Below, one piece after another: positions 46,206 through 57,955 of a stretch of DNA of 64,000 nt. The translations under genes and the position numbers were made by a program. The stretch's first letter is position 1. Every line of letters starts with the position of its first letter. This DNA is from Pochonia chlamydosporia 170 (taxonomy: Eukaryota; Ascomycota; Sordariomycetes; Hypocreales; Clavicipitaceae): assembly GCF_001653235.2 (NCBI RefSeq), contig NC_035791.1:2604001-2668000 (forward strand), read 5' to 3'. Below the pieces are notes generated by a model. The model had not been told where the DNA came from, ran no database searches, and worked only from the letters and a program-made list of their open reading frames with translations.

Positions 46206-47351
46206 CTACTCATACAATCCTCTTATCCTCTCACTGCATTTTCCGTCCAGCAGACTAGTATTGTCTGCCCACTGGCTTAAACTACCAATAGGCTGCTGAG
46301 CAGCAATCCTTCTCACCTCGACATCAGTAATTTGCTTAAAAACCTCTTCTGCGAATAGCTCTCCGTGAACCACCTTGAACGGACGGTCATGGAAATAAGA
46401 CACCTTATCCGGAAGGGCTTTTCCAATTCCTAGCGCATTGTGCTTCTTTGCTAAAACCTCGTAGGCTTGAGCAAGGAATTCTTGTCTCTCACGCCAGGTC
46501 GATGCCTGCTGTGCTCCCAACAGAATGGGTTCCAGCAGTGGTCCACACTGAAGTTGTCGAAATGCCAGGCCAAACCATTTCGGATACGGAGCATACCTCC
46601 TTTCCATGAGAAAGCATAAGTTCATTACATCTCGGACCAGTCGTGAGCCGATGAGTGCTGACCCGAGTTCACTACCAGCATATGCAGCTCGTGGCATTAG
46701 GTGTTCTTCCTCGCTTAGCCGTTGCCACCCTGAAGCGAGGAGATACAACCACACATCATGGGGATACCAGGAGAGATTATCCCGAAGCCGTGAGAGGTCG
46801 CCTAGGCCACTGTGATATATTTCACCAGCGACCACCTCTCCTATAGCGTGAGTAGGGAGCGTCAGCCAACTAACAGAATCAAGACCCTTTGTCACATCCA
46901 GTCCAAGGTGCCGGACAACAAATGTGTTTAGTGTCATGGGCGTAATGTGATGCTTGATCGGGCCTGGAAGCTCGTCATCGAGAACTCGTACGCCGGGTTT
47001 TGGGGATACGGGTGGTATTGAGACGGGGAAGCCAAGGAATGATTCAGGCAACTTGTGGCTCAACATGTTTGCGATTACTTGACATTGCTCCTGGTGTTCC
47101 TCTCTTACGAATATGAAGAAGTGAAGCCCCCAGTCGTGATCCATAGACATTTCGGTATCAAAGCCGAGGACCTCACTTCCAGGTCCAATAAGGGCGGCAT
47201 CGTACTGCAAGTCTGGGAACTCTGCTGCCAATAGTGGTCGTACTACATGGTCGTGAAATTTGCGGTTCAACTCCAGTCCCGGTATAAATGAAGGCATCTT
47301 GACATTATTGAGGCGTATGTTCAATGGAAAAGAGGAAAAGTTGCGGGACAT
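46206..47351 (-). CDS. DUF4037 nucleotidyltransferase-like protein, intronless
   Basis: One open frame of 381 aa from the ATG at 47351, with no intron. A second in-frame ATG at 47297 (MPSFIPGLELNRKF) matches where bacterial DUF4037 proteins usually begin, so the first 18 residues may be a fungal leader or untranslated. The core reads GPGSEVLGFDTEMSMDHDWG at residues 55-74: a GS pair then a DHD pair, matching the GS...DxD pattern of the nucleotidyltransferase fold. Later blocks (DLSRLRDNLSWYPHDVWLYL, RAAYAGSELGSALIGSRLVR, LMERRYAPYPKWFGLAF) agree with the family. Substrate and role are unknown. The family is best known from bacteria, and the lack of introns next to three-intron neighbours fits an ancient transfer, which is inference. 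Confidence 0.87.
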   Translation of the reverse strand: MSRNFSSFPLNIRLNNVKMPSFIPGLELNRKFHDHVVRPLLAAEFPDLQYDAALIGPGSEVLGFDTEMSMDHDWGLHFFIFVREEHQEQCQVIANMLSHKLPESFLGFPVSIPPVSPKPGVRVLDDELPGPIKHHITPMTLNTFVVRHLGLDVTKGLDSVSWLTLPTHAIGEVVAGEIYHSGLGDLSRLRDNLSWYPHDVWLYLLASGWQRLSEEEHLMPRAAYAGSELGSALIGSRLVRDVMNLCFLMERRYAPYPKWFGLAFRQLQCGPLLEPILLGAQQASTWRERQEFLAQAYEVLAKKHNALGIGKALPDKVSYFHDRPFKVVHGELFAEEVFKQITDVEVRRIAAQQPIGSLSQWADNTSLLDGKCSERIRGLYE

Positions 47352-47779
47352 GCTTATCAAAGTCGACCAGTCAACTTTCGGCACCACCTATTCTCGTGAG
47401 CCTCTACCAATGGTGAGTCAGACCGATGGTACATGACGGTCGGAACGAAAAGCTGCCAGTCGGGCACTCGATCTTTTTTGCTCCTCATTATTCGCATGGT
47501 TTGTGGCATGCAACACTCACGTTTTGCAGAGGCAGCGCAGATGGGATAAGATTATGAAATGTTCTTTTTGTTTTTGCTCCAAATACATCACGCCCAATCC
47601 GGATATTCACATCGTCCATTTTCGTCACAGGTGTAGCAGAGGGAACCAATATTTTGTGTACGCCAAATGCCATAGTACTTGCTTTCTGAGCTACCAGATT
47701 CCTGCTCGCAGCAGTACCATCAAAAGATGCAAGCAAGCCACTGTAACACCATCCCAATGAGACCAAGAAATCCAGCCGC
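47352..47779. other. Intergenic region between the DUF4037 and RPL2 genes
   Basis: About 430 bp; it holds the upstream region of the DUF4037 gene and the RPL2 3' end. I see no gene. Confidence 0.55.
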
Positions 47780-48775
47780 CTACTCCTTTGTCTTTTGAGT
47801 ACCACGCAACAGACCCGTCCTTCTGGCAGCGATGAGACCGGCCTTTTGACCCTGAGCGGCGTATCGGGAGATGGTAGACGCCTTACCAATGTGCTGGTGG
47901 TTACCCTGTAAAAGTTGTCAGTATTTCCTGCAAATTGTACTTTATGCTCCTCGATAATACGTACACCACCATGAGGATGGTCCACAGGGTTCATGGCAAC
48001 ACCACGAGTCTTGGGCCAGCTGTTACGCTTGACGGCGAACTTGTGCTTGGCGCGAGAGGCCTTCAGGAGAGGCTTGTCGGTACGACCACCACCGGCAACA
48101 ATACCGATCATGCCACGAGTGCTAGAGTGGACGACCTTCTTGGCACCAGAGGGCAGCTTGATACGGGTCTTGCCCTCGTCGGGGTTGTGGCCAATGACGG
48201 TGATATAGGCACCGGAGGTACGGCCCAGAGAACCACGGTCACCGATCTTCTCCTCGACGTTGGAAACGACGGTACCTTCGGGCATCTCACCGAGGGGCAG
48301 GACGTTGCCGACGGTCAAAGCAGCCTTCTTTCCGGCGTAGATGAACTGGCCGGTGTACATGCCCTCGTTGGCAATGAAGGTCTCGGAGACCTGCTTGTAC
48401 TTGTAGGGGTGGCGGAAAGAAACCTTGGCGAGAGGAGCACCACGACCTAGAGAAAAATAAAAAATCCACCGTCAGCCTCCAATTCCCTTGATCCCGAATT
48501 ACAGTATAATTCTTTCCGCGTTGTGAGAAAAAACTAACCAGGGTCGTGGATGATATCCTTGACTACACCACGGACGTAGCCATGACGCTCAGCGTAATCG
48601 AGAGTGCGGAACTTGGCGGGGGCCTTGTTCAAGCGCGTGTTGGCCGCTATTCCCAAATGTTAGCAATTGCGTCTCTCGTCGTCGTCGAGGATCGATGTCG
48701 AGAAAGTTCGAAGGACGGTAACTGACTGAAAATAGATCCACGGCCCTTGCGCTGGTTGCGAATAACTCTACCCAT
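47780..48775 (-). CDS. RPL2: 60S ribosomal protein L2 (uL2, RPL2/L8)
   Basis: Four exons on the minus strand (48775-48727, 48646-48539, 48446-47965, 47905-47780) encode 254 aa, the same length as yeast Rpl2. The start [57 protein letters not shown], and the peptidyl-transferase-adjacent loop [20 protein letters not shown] are all present; the histidine of HPHGGG is the residue conserved in uL2 of all domains. The last splice sits inside the GGG of this loop. uL2 is needed for subunit joining and peptidyl transfer. The introns are in the 5' part and at the loop, each with clear GT and AG ends. Confidence 0.98.
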
Positions 48776-50825
48776 GGCGGCTCGTGTGGACTCGATGCAA
48801 TCGTTCGAGTTAACTGCTTGAGCAGATGCTGTCAGTGACTTGTCGAGCCGAGGGCGTGGTGTTGGGGTGGAATTTACCTGGCTCCCGCCGCTTGGTGTTT
48901 TAACAAAGAGGCGTGACCTGCGGACTTGGTGACAATTTTTTGTGTGCGGGACCATTCGCGCGCTGGAGGAGCCCTGACCACGTGATCTTCAAGTGGACCG
49001 TTGCAAGCGAAGTGGTAGGTCCAATCATCTCAAGGGCGAGTTTCCAGCACCACCATTTGCAAAAGTCTCCACATTCGGTCGCTCACTGCACGCGGATAAA
49101 CGGCCAGACGTACAGTGTCTATGAAAATGCTCGATGCTGGGTTATGTAAGACTAATTTCAGTGAAAAATGGCCCTTTTGCTGTATGTACGTAAGTATGCA
49201 TCATAATGATATTGTTTTCTGCTTCTTCGTACAGGAGTTTGAGGCTAATTAGGAGAATCAAACATGTTTGTCACTCAACTGTGATGCGTACCTGGTACTG
49301 TGCGCTGCACAGTGTCTTTGTAGCCAAGAATCATTCCTCTCCCTGGCCTCACGCGAAACCGCACCCACGCCACCACGACTCCTCATCAGGACAAAGAGCC
49401 GTAGTCACCACGGTGAGAGCAGCGCATCGACTCTCATTATTCAAGACACAAGATTCTCTGAAGATGGCCTATGCTATGTGATGCACTTAGTTCCTCTGCT
49501 TCTTTTCCACTAGCCCTGTGATGACGCAAATTTGCTCTTGCTAACTGAAAACCCAGTTCATCACTTTTGTCCTGAATCGCGGTCTCGATTGGGCTCAAGA
49601 TGACCGAGATTTACGCTCACAAGGTGGACTGGCGATTTGGCGACGTTGTGGTACTAACCGGGGGATTGGCGCTTCCAGAATGTGACGATACGAAAGACAG
49701 GGACTCACGCATTGCTCGAATCAGCTTGAACTAGCCGAGTGGCAATCAAGATGGGATATCATCGGAACCATGGTTCAAAAATGAGCTCAGCTACAAGGGA
49801 CGCTCTCTTTCGACGTTTTGGCTACTCGGAGGCCTGACATTCATTCATACCGAAATCTCGTCGTCGTGACGTTGTTGGCACTCACTGTGCAGAGGTGAAG
49901 AAATCGGAAAGATGCACTGTCGTGAGTAGTGAAGCTACCCGCTATCACCATGCTTGCGATTGACTTGGCCATGGAGATCGATGTGGGTGGTGGACCTCTG
50001 GTGTCAATTTTCGAGAGCGACCAACCAGGCATGTTGGACCGCTCAGGCAAGGCTTCTTTGTCCGGGTTATCGATGAACAAGACTCCACAATCAGAGTATT
50101 ATTTGGAGGATGAGACCATTTTCTACAATCTGGGCAAGTGCTCTCGGACAAAGAACCCAGGACGTGTTCCGATGCTGCTGCTGCATCGTGATGATGGTGC
50201 ATGTGTACCGTTCATCCACACTACTACAAAGCTTCTATTGGTGCAACAACAATGCCGAATCGGCAGTTGAAAGCTGCTTCGATCATGGAATCTGGACCAT
50301 CCGAATCATACCTGACGTCCCGAGTTTTGCCGCTTGGTTTCTGAATGTACTGCTATATGCGTGAACAAAATACACACAGGAATTGGGCATCAGTTTCCGT
50401 GATAAAATTGGTACGAATTCGACATGGAATTATGCTGTGCTGCTACGTTAGTCATGGGCTAAAGGATGCATCTGCTACGGTGCGGGCTGTTGACCACGGC
50501 ATCTTGTTGGACATGAAAGGACCCCAAAAATCCCCCCAGCTGAGCTGAAGATGGCATGGCATGGCATGGCAAGGCAAGGGAGTGGTAATACCAGTTGTCT
50601 CAAGTCTGGGGGTTGTAGACGAGGTAGATATGTTAGTAAGGCGTGCATAGTATAAGAAGTTTGATAGACCCCTTTGCTTATCCAATTGGGCTGGACTCTG
50701 ATTTGCGGCTTGCGGACGTGGGTTTGGGCTTAGTGCACGTCTCGACGACGAACAACCAAGACTTCCTGGCTTCCTTCACTTCTCCACACACCGCGACACA
50801 CCTCTTGTGCCGGGACAAACTCAAC
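48776..50825. other. Shared upstream region between RPL2 and the WHIM/RSF1-like gene
   Basis: About 2 kb between divergent starts. A frame at about 49950-50270 on the plus strand is open but has no family features. An ATGGC pentamer run lies near 50551-50570. I see no supportable gene. Confidence 0.55.
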
Positions 50826-53078
50826 ATGACTGCCGACGACGATTCGTCTGACCTTTCGTCTTTGTCGTCGCTATCTCCAGTGCCGTCGGATGTTGAGCTG
50901 GATGACAACAGCGATGACGCGACGACAAAGACCAAGTCGGGCATCCTAAAGTTCTTCCCGAAGCTATCAGAACAGCCTCCCAAGGAACCGTCGCCGCCAC
51001 CACGAAAACGGTCGCCCTCGCCTCCACACGAATATGTGCTGGCAGATAATCCCGACATCGCGGTAAGAAAATCACAAATATTCTGAATCTGCTACGTGGA
51101 AACTACATCTTCGTCAAATTGAGTCTTTGGCGCGAAAGTCGCGTAGATGACCGACCATGACGCGATTCTTCGCGTGCCAGCCACCTTTAAGTTGAAAAGT
51201 CTACTAACCCGCCAGCAGTTCATCGTCATGTTCAGAAGTCGATTCAGCGACGCGTTTCCAAAGTCACTAGCTCATTTTGGGCCACAAGAGCTCGAACGTG
51301 ATGTAGTCGAAGCTATCCCGGGCGACCGAGTGGAACACTTTCTTTGTGCAGTTTTGGGATTGCTTTTGAACCGGAAGCAGGACGTCAAGTAAGCCAAACT
51401 ACTGAGCAGAAGATAATACGGGACAGTTGCTGATGAAAATTTTCTTTTCCTCGTTCTACAGACTTGGCCATTACGGCAGGGCGTTGGAAGATGCGATCAC
51501 GTCGCACAAGAATCAATGGCCAGCTTCTTGGGAGGATAAGAATCCGTTGTCGGGTGGCGCATCATTCAACTCCATGACGCCAACGGAACGAGTACGTCTG
51601 TTGTGAGACTTTGTAGTCGTGGTTCACTTTGCTAACATGGGCATAGCTCACATTATTGCGAACACTGATCTTATGGTCGATGGCATCATCTGACACCGTC
51701 AAAGGAGTGATCAATCAGGCATACAAGCAGAACCGCCAGGAAGACGACTTGAATCAGCCAAGGTCGGTACAACCGTGGGGATCGGACGGAGACAAACGAC
51801 GATACTTCTTGGTCGAAGGACAGGACGACACAAACTTCCGGATATACCGCGAGAGCAATCCCGCAGGAACAAACAGAACTTGGTTCAGTGTTGCCGGCTC
51901 GATTGAAGAGTTGAAAGCTCTTGCCCAGAAGCTTGAAACTAGGGACGGGGGCCCGAAGGCGAAGAAACTAAGCCAAAAGATGTTGCAAGTCATTCCTCGA
52001 TTTGAGGCTGGTGAAGAGGTTAGAATCTTCCCACATCCCCCCCTCTGCTGTCGTATCCAACAACACACGCTTTGGGAGTGGCAATACAAACTTTGGAAAT
52101 TGCCTACGCTAACACCGAACTCAGAAACGCAAGCGCCGGGAATATCGTCAGATGCGAAAGGAGCAGTTCAAACGGCCAGAGCCGGGTTTCTCCATGTACG
52201 AGGGCCGTACAAGGGGCAAACGTATCAAGTACACGTACTCGGATGATGAGGATGTTTTCTATTCCGACTCTACTGGGTACAGGCGATCAGCTCGCAATAC
52301 CGGTGCTAATACACCAGCCGAGACTGGGCCAGTCACAACGTCGAGCGGAAGGCAGATTCGGGCGCCCCCGCGCCTCAATATGGTTGCGGGTGAGAGTGCA
52401 CCTGGAAGTGTCCACGGTGATCATTCGGAGATGGAACACGATGATTCATTGGGCCCTTCCGGGCGACCTAGACGCTCAGCAGCTCATCAGGGTGCAAATG
52501 GCTGGTCTGAACATCAGTCTAGACAAGGCGGTAGTGACGAGGAGAGCGAGGCTGGGTTTGGAGACGATGAAGACGACGCTCACGTACCCGAAGAGTCCGA
52601 GGACGAAGATGAATTTGACGAGGAGGAAGCCATGGTCGAAGATGACATTGACGATCAACCCCAGAGCTTAGTTGTGAAGCTCTCAGTCACACCACCCAAA
52701 CTGCGGACAGTGTTATCCCCGATCGACCAAGGTCCCAACATGCTGCCCACTCCAGACGCGCAAGATTGGAAGGTCGAAGCGCCTGTACCGGAATCTCAAA
52801 CTATTGAGATGCAAGATGCACCAGCACCGGCACCCGTCACAGCGCCGGAGACCAACTCGATGCCACCTGAGCAGACAAATAGAGAGAAAACACCTCAACC
52901 GCAGATAAATACACCGCAGACTCACACAAGCCCAGCTGATATTGCAGACAAGGTAGCCGGCATTGACGCTCCGACCCTGTCTGCCATTCCCGCCACGAAC
53001 CTGGCCTTTCGGGGTAGTCCAGAAAAGCCACATGCTCAACTAGCATCGCCATCTGAGGATGTCAATGGTACAAATTAA
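50826..53078 (+). CDS. WHIM/RSF1-like chromatin-associated protein
   Basis: Five exons (50826-51062, 51219-51388, 51462-51591, 51647-52018, 52125-53078) encode 620 aa. The N-terminus is Ser/Asp-rich (DLSSLSSLSPVPSD). After the first join the sequence FIVMFRSRFSDAFPKSL begins a helical domain, followed by LTLLRTLILWSMASSDTV and WGSDGDKRRYFLVEGQD, NFRIYRE and WFSVAGSIEELKALAQKL, the tryptophan/aromatic pattern of WHIM-type modules in ISWI-associated and RSF1-like proteins. A basic segment KRKRREYRQMRKEQFKRP follows, and the C-terminal third is acidic and disordered. Nuclear, nucleosome-related function is inferred. Intron 1 has a near-ideal branch site (TACTAAC) and CAG acceptor at 51218. An alternative acceptor at 51146 would add 24 in-frame residues. 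Confidence 0.83.
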
Positions 53079-53577
53079 GGGTATTTTATGGCGTTTGGTA
53101 CACGATTTCATGGAGTTGGGGTTGGGAAAGCTGCAATTGTGATTAGAGTATACATGTACTATTTGACGAAACTTTGCTCTCATTGGAGAGGTGATAAGGA
53201 GAAGAGGCTATGACAATATGACGGGGAAGGAAAAATCTACGGGTTCACGAGGTGTTTGTGTTACCGTCACGATGGGGTGTGGACAATACGTGCCGCCAGG
53301 CTCGTTCTGGCAATATACAAACTTCTCGTTGCTTCCAGCTTAATGATATGAATACCCCTGGAAAAGCGCACATGAGCAGCTTATGGCAATCGTACTCTTC
53401 TATCGCTATACGAGCACTGCTGATGAAATAGAGGATATAAGAGCACCCAGCGTGTGACGAGAGGCATCTTGACAGGCCAAATGCGAACCCAGTGTATATA
53501 CAAGGCTAGTTAAAAGGCTGCATAAAATAATCTACATGCTTTTCTCAAAGGCAGAAACATTCGTGTCTAGTGTACAA
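53079..53577. other. Intergenic region between convergent genes
   Basis: About 500 bp of presumed 3' untranslated and terminator sequence. I see no gene. Confidence 0.6.
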
Positions 53578-54163
53578 TTACATCTTTCGTTTGGGTATTG
53601 TCCAGTTGTTAACGCCATACCACCATCTCCGTACGCGCGAGCCCGCCGTGTTGCCATGTATTTTGGCACTTCTATTCCAATGTTGCCAGCCACATAATAA
53701 CAAGTTATAAATAAGACCTTGTGCCAACGGCATCATAATCTATAAGAATAGCAAAGGGAAATGGTTAGTGATGCTCTTACAGAAAGCCAATTCTGCCCCT
53801 TGTACACTACCAAGGCGACTTTCGTCTTACCTGATCTCTTGCTGTGATGAGTAACACCTTCCACCATGTATCGGCATTGGCAATACTCCGCAAGTAGCTC
53901 TGCTCGAATCGCAAATCTGGCAAAGGTGGGAGGCTGTGAGATTTGTGGGAGGGGTGCAGAACACTGTAGGGGATGTCCTCCTCATCGTCTTCCACGTCGT
54001 TGAGGAGTTCGTCATCGCTGAGGCGAGGGCTGTGGAGGGTGACTGGTTCTCGTTTGTCGGCGGCTGTGGAGGGCGAGGCGTCGAAGTTGATATCGGGGTG
54101 GGATCGGATGTGGCCCGCTTGGATGGTCTCGGCGACCTCTGTTGCGATGGAGTCCATGTCCAT
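53578..54163 (-). CDS. DUF1770 fungal protein
   Basis: Two exons on the minus strand (54163-53831 and 53739-53578) encode 164 aa. The start MDMDSIATEVAETIQAGHI, the central LPPLPDLRFEQSYLRSIA, and WWKVLLITARDQ before the join match the DUF1770 family. After the join, MPLAQGLIYNLLLCGWQHWN and VRRWWYGVNNW complete it. The last exon carries a short hydrophobic stretch (GLIYNLLLCGWQ) that could touch a membrane. No function is known for the family, which is restricted to fungi. The intron has GTAAGA and TAG ends and an in-frame join that is convincing because both halves belong to the same domain. Confidence 0.88.
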
Positions 54164-55292
54164 GGTGATGAGGGATGCTGATGCCGCCTGGTAGGAGTGT
54201 CAGGAAGCTTGCTCCCGGGAGAGGATGTCGTTTTTGAGATTGGAATGAGTTTGAATGACAGAGTGATCCAGGAGCAAGTGGTGGATGGCTTCTGAGGTAT
54301 GTGGTGCTGGTATTACCATGATTGGAAGCTCTGCTACATCGGCGCGTGTCAGTACTGCCGGGCGGTGAGGCGGTCTGTGGTGGGCTTGAAGTTGACTGGG
54401 CTGGGTGCAAGGGAACATTGAAGTGAGATCACTGTTACAGGGCTACTGCTTGGAGCGAAATGCCTAAATGTCTGGCTTGGTGCTTTTGCGTCAAGTTTGC
54501 TTTTCAGACACAGAAAGCGGCGTCTCCAAGTTGGTCTTGAAAGAGCCAACTCGCTGTTGCCTGCAGGACGATGACTGGGCAAATGCACCTGATACGAAGC
54601 TTGCCTGCCTTCAGCCAAAATGCATAGGTAGCTAACAAACGATTTCAATCTACGGAGTCTCCGTCCAGATGGATGCCACATGCAGTTACAGGCAGCGAGG
54701 CTCATGGTGTGAAGTCAATGGCAAATGACGGAGAACAATTGACTCAACCGCTGCACCAGTTCCAAGCATTGTGTCACAGGCCCACATTTAGGCTAGGCAA
54801 AGGATGCAATGATGCTGGGCATAACTTCACCAGACATGGAGCCAACCGCCCACGGCAATGCCGCCAGTTGCACCAGGCGCTGGATGGCTTTGTGCGGTCA
54901 AGTCAAGCTGGAGCACTGCTGTGCATGTACCAAGGTACGGAGGAGTCAGGACATGAGGTGCGGTCTGGTATGGCCTGGCCGTGTTAATTTTGGCCCGACA
55001 CACACGTCTGGCTTTATGGGTCAGGTACTCCATCTCCCAGTCTGTCCACGCACTGAGTCGAGGTACTCCGTCCAAAGTGCCTGGCGCCGTCACTGTAAAA
55101 TCTCTTAGCCTTTTTAAACTTGAAATCTGGCTCCAGCATCTCCCTTCTCCAGCTTCATTGTTGTTGCAGCACGACACCGCTACTCCCCCAAACCCCTTAC
55201 TTCGTCTGCTCATCATTCGGCAAAAAGTCCTCCTGCGCTGCGGGACCAAACCAGATATTTTGTTCGCAACTTTTTGAACAACTACCGCCACA
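54164..55292. promoter_or_regulatory. Shared upstream region between the DUF1770 gene and eRF1
   Basis: About 1.1 kb between divergent starts. It has TACGGAGTC and TACTCCGTC variants near 54650 and 55063 and a pyrimidine-rich region just before eRF1. I see no gene. Confidence 0.5.
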
Positions 55293-57021
<1,729 letters not shown>

Positions 57022-57261
57022 CCTGCGGAACCCCTCGTCGAGAGCGAGGGACCTGCTCAAGTTCAACCGTCTGCACACAACGAGGATGATGTACGCCACG
57101 ACGACGACGATGACGACGACGACGCGCCGAGGTCTATCAATGCCGCGCCGCTGTCATTTGCTCAGAAGCGCTTGATGAGAAATGCCGAGACTGGCACTTC
57201 AACGCAAGGCCACCAGGCGTCTCGGCCAAGTCCACTTCGTTCAATGATGACGGCCACTTGA
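57022..57261 (+). other. Open frame in phase directly after the eRF1 stop (possible readthrough extension)
   Basis: Reading on from the eRF1 TGA gives 79 sense codons before the next stop, TGA at 57259-57261. The translation starts PAEPLVESEGPAQ, has a run of eight aspartates, and continues through APLSFAQKRLMRNAETG. There is no ATG near its start, so it is not an ordinary separate gene. Chance alone gives a frame this long only a few percent of the time. I regard a readthrough product as possible, not shown. Confidence 0.4.
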
Positions 57262-57285
57262 GCTGACTGATTGGCAGAAAAGGAG

Positions 57286-57351
57286 GTAAGGTTATTCCAT
57301 TTTTCCATTTGCCATCGGTATCGACGTCTAAACTCACATGGAAGCGTACAG
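57286..57351 (+). other. Candidate 3' UTR intron of eRF1
   Basis: A 66-nt segment starts with GTAAGG, has a CTAAAC branch-like site about 20 nt before its end and finishes in GTACAG. It lies 264 nt after the eRF1 stop and 24 nt after the second stop. Its size and signals match the coding introns of this window. Whether it is spliced needs RNA evidence. Confidence 0.4.
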
Positions 57352-57955
57352 GTGCTACCTGCGGAAATTGAGACGAGGTCGGTTGGACAGCACATCGAAG
57401 TGGAGATGCCTGCAAAATAAACGAGCTCAAAATTACCCTTGAAGTTTTGGATTTGTTTCTCCTAGCCTGTGGCCAAGTTTGTTGGCTGTCCTCTGAAGCT
57501 CTGTAATACCTAGCTCTATTGTTTATTACTTGTCTCGAATTTGCGGACTGCAACCTGGGGAATAGCTGCCCATGAAATTAGATAGCATTCATAATGACAG
57601 TCACTCCTTTTTTTATATTTGAGACCAAGTTTCACTTTACCACTTGGCTGTCTGATGGTCGTTGCTACTCCTTCGCACGAGGTTTGAAGAAACTTGTCTT
57701 TAATTGGTATTGGCATGTCTGCACCTTGTGGGGTGGTTCTTTGGACAACAACCAAAGAGTGGGGCGCAGTCTCATCATAGCTTCAGCCTGCATACGTCAA
57801 TGTGAGCTCCGTCTCCTTTGTCTCGACCCGAGCTCATCTGTCTCAACATTTTTTGTATTCAACACCTGCATTGCATACTTATAATTACGGGGTGCACCGG
57901 TACTCCAGAGCACATGTAGCGGTGCTACTGGAGAACCTTGTACACAATTCTCATC
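57352..57955. other. Intergenic region between eRF1 and the SIP3-like gene
   Basis: About 600 bp holding the rest of the presumed eRF1 3' UTR and the promoter of the next gene on the same strand. I see no further gene. Confidence 0.55.

Noticed and set aside
47935..48450. Open frame of 171 codons opposite RPL2
   Set aside because: It is antisense to the uL2 core exon and shows only the complement of its codon bias.
49950..50270. Open frame starting MLAIDLAMEIDVGGG
   Set aside because: It has no recognised motif, no splice partners and lies in the shared upstream region of RPL2 and the WHIM-like gene.
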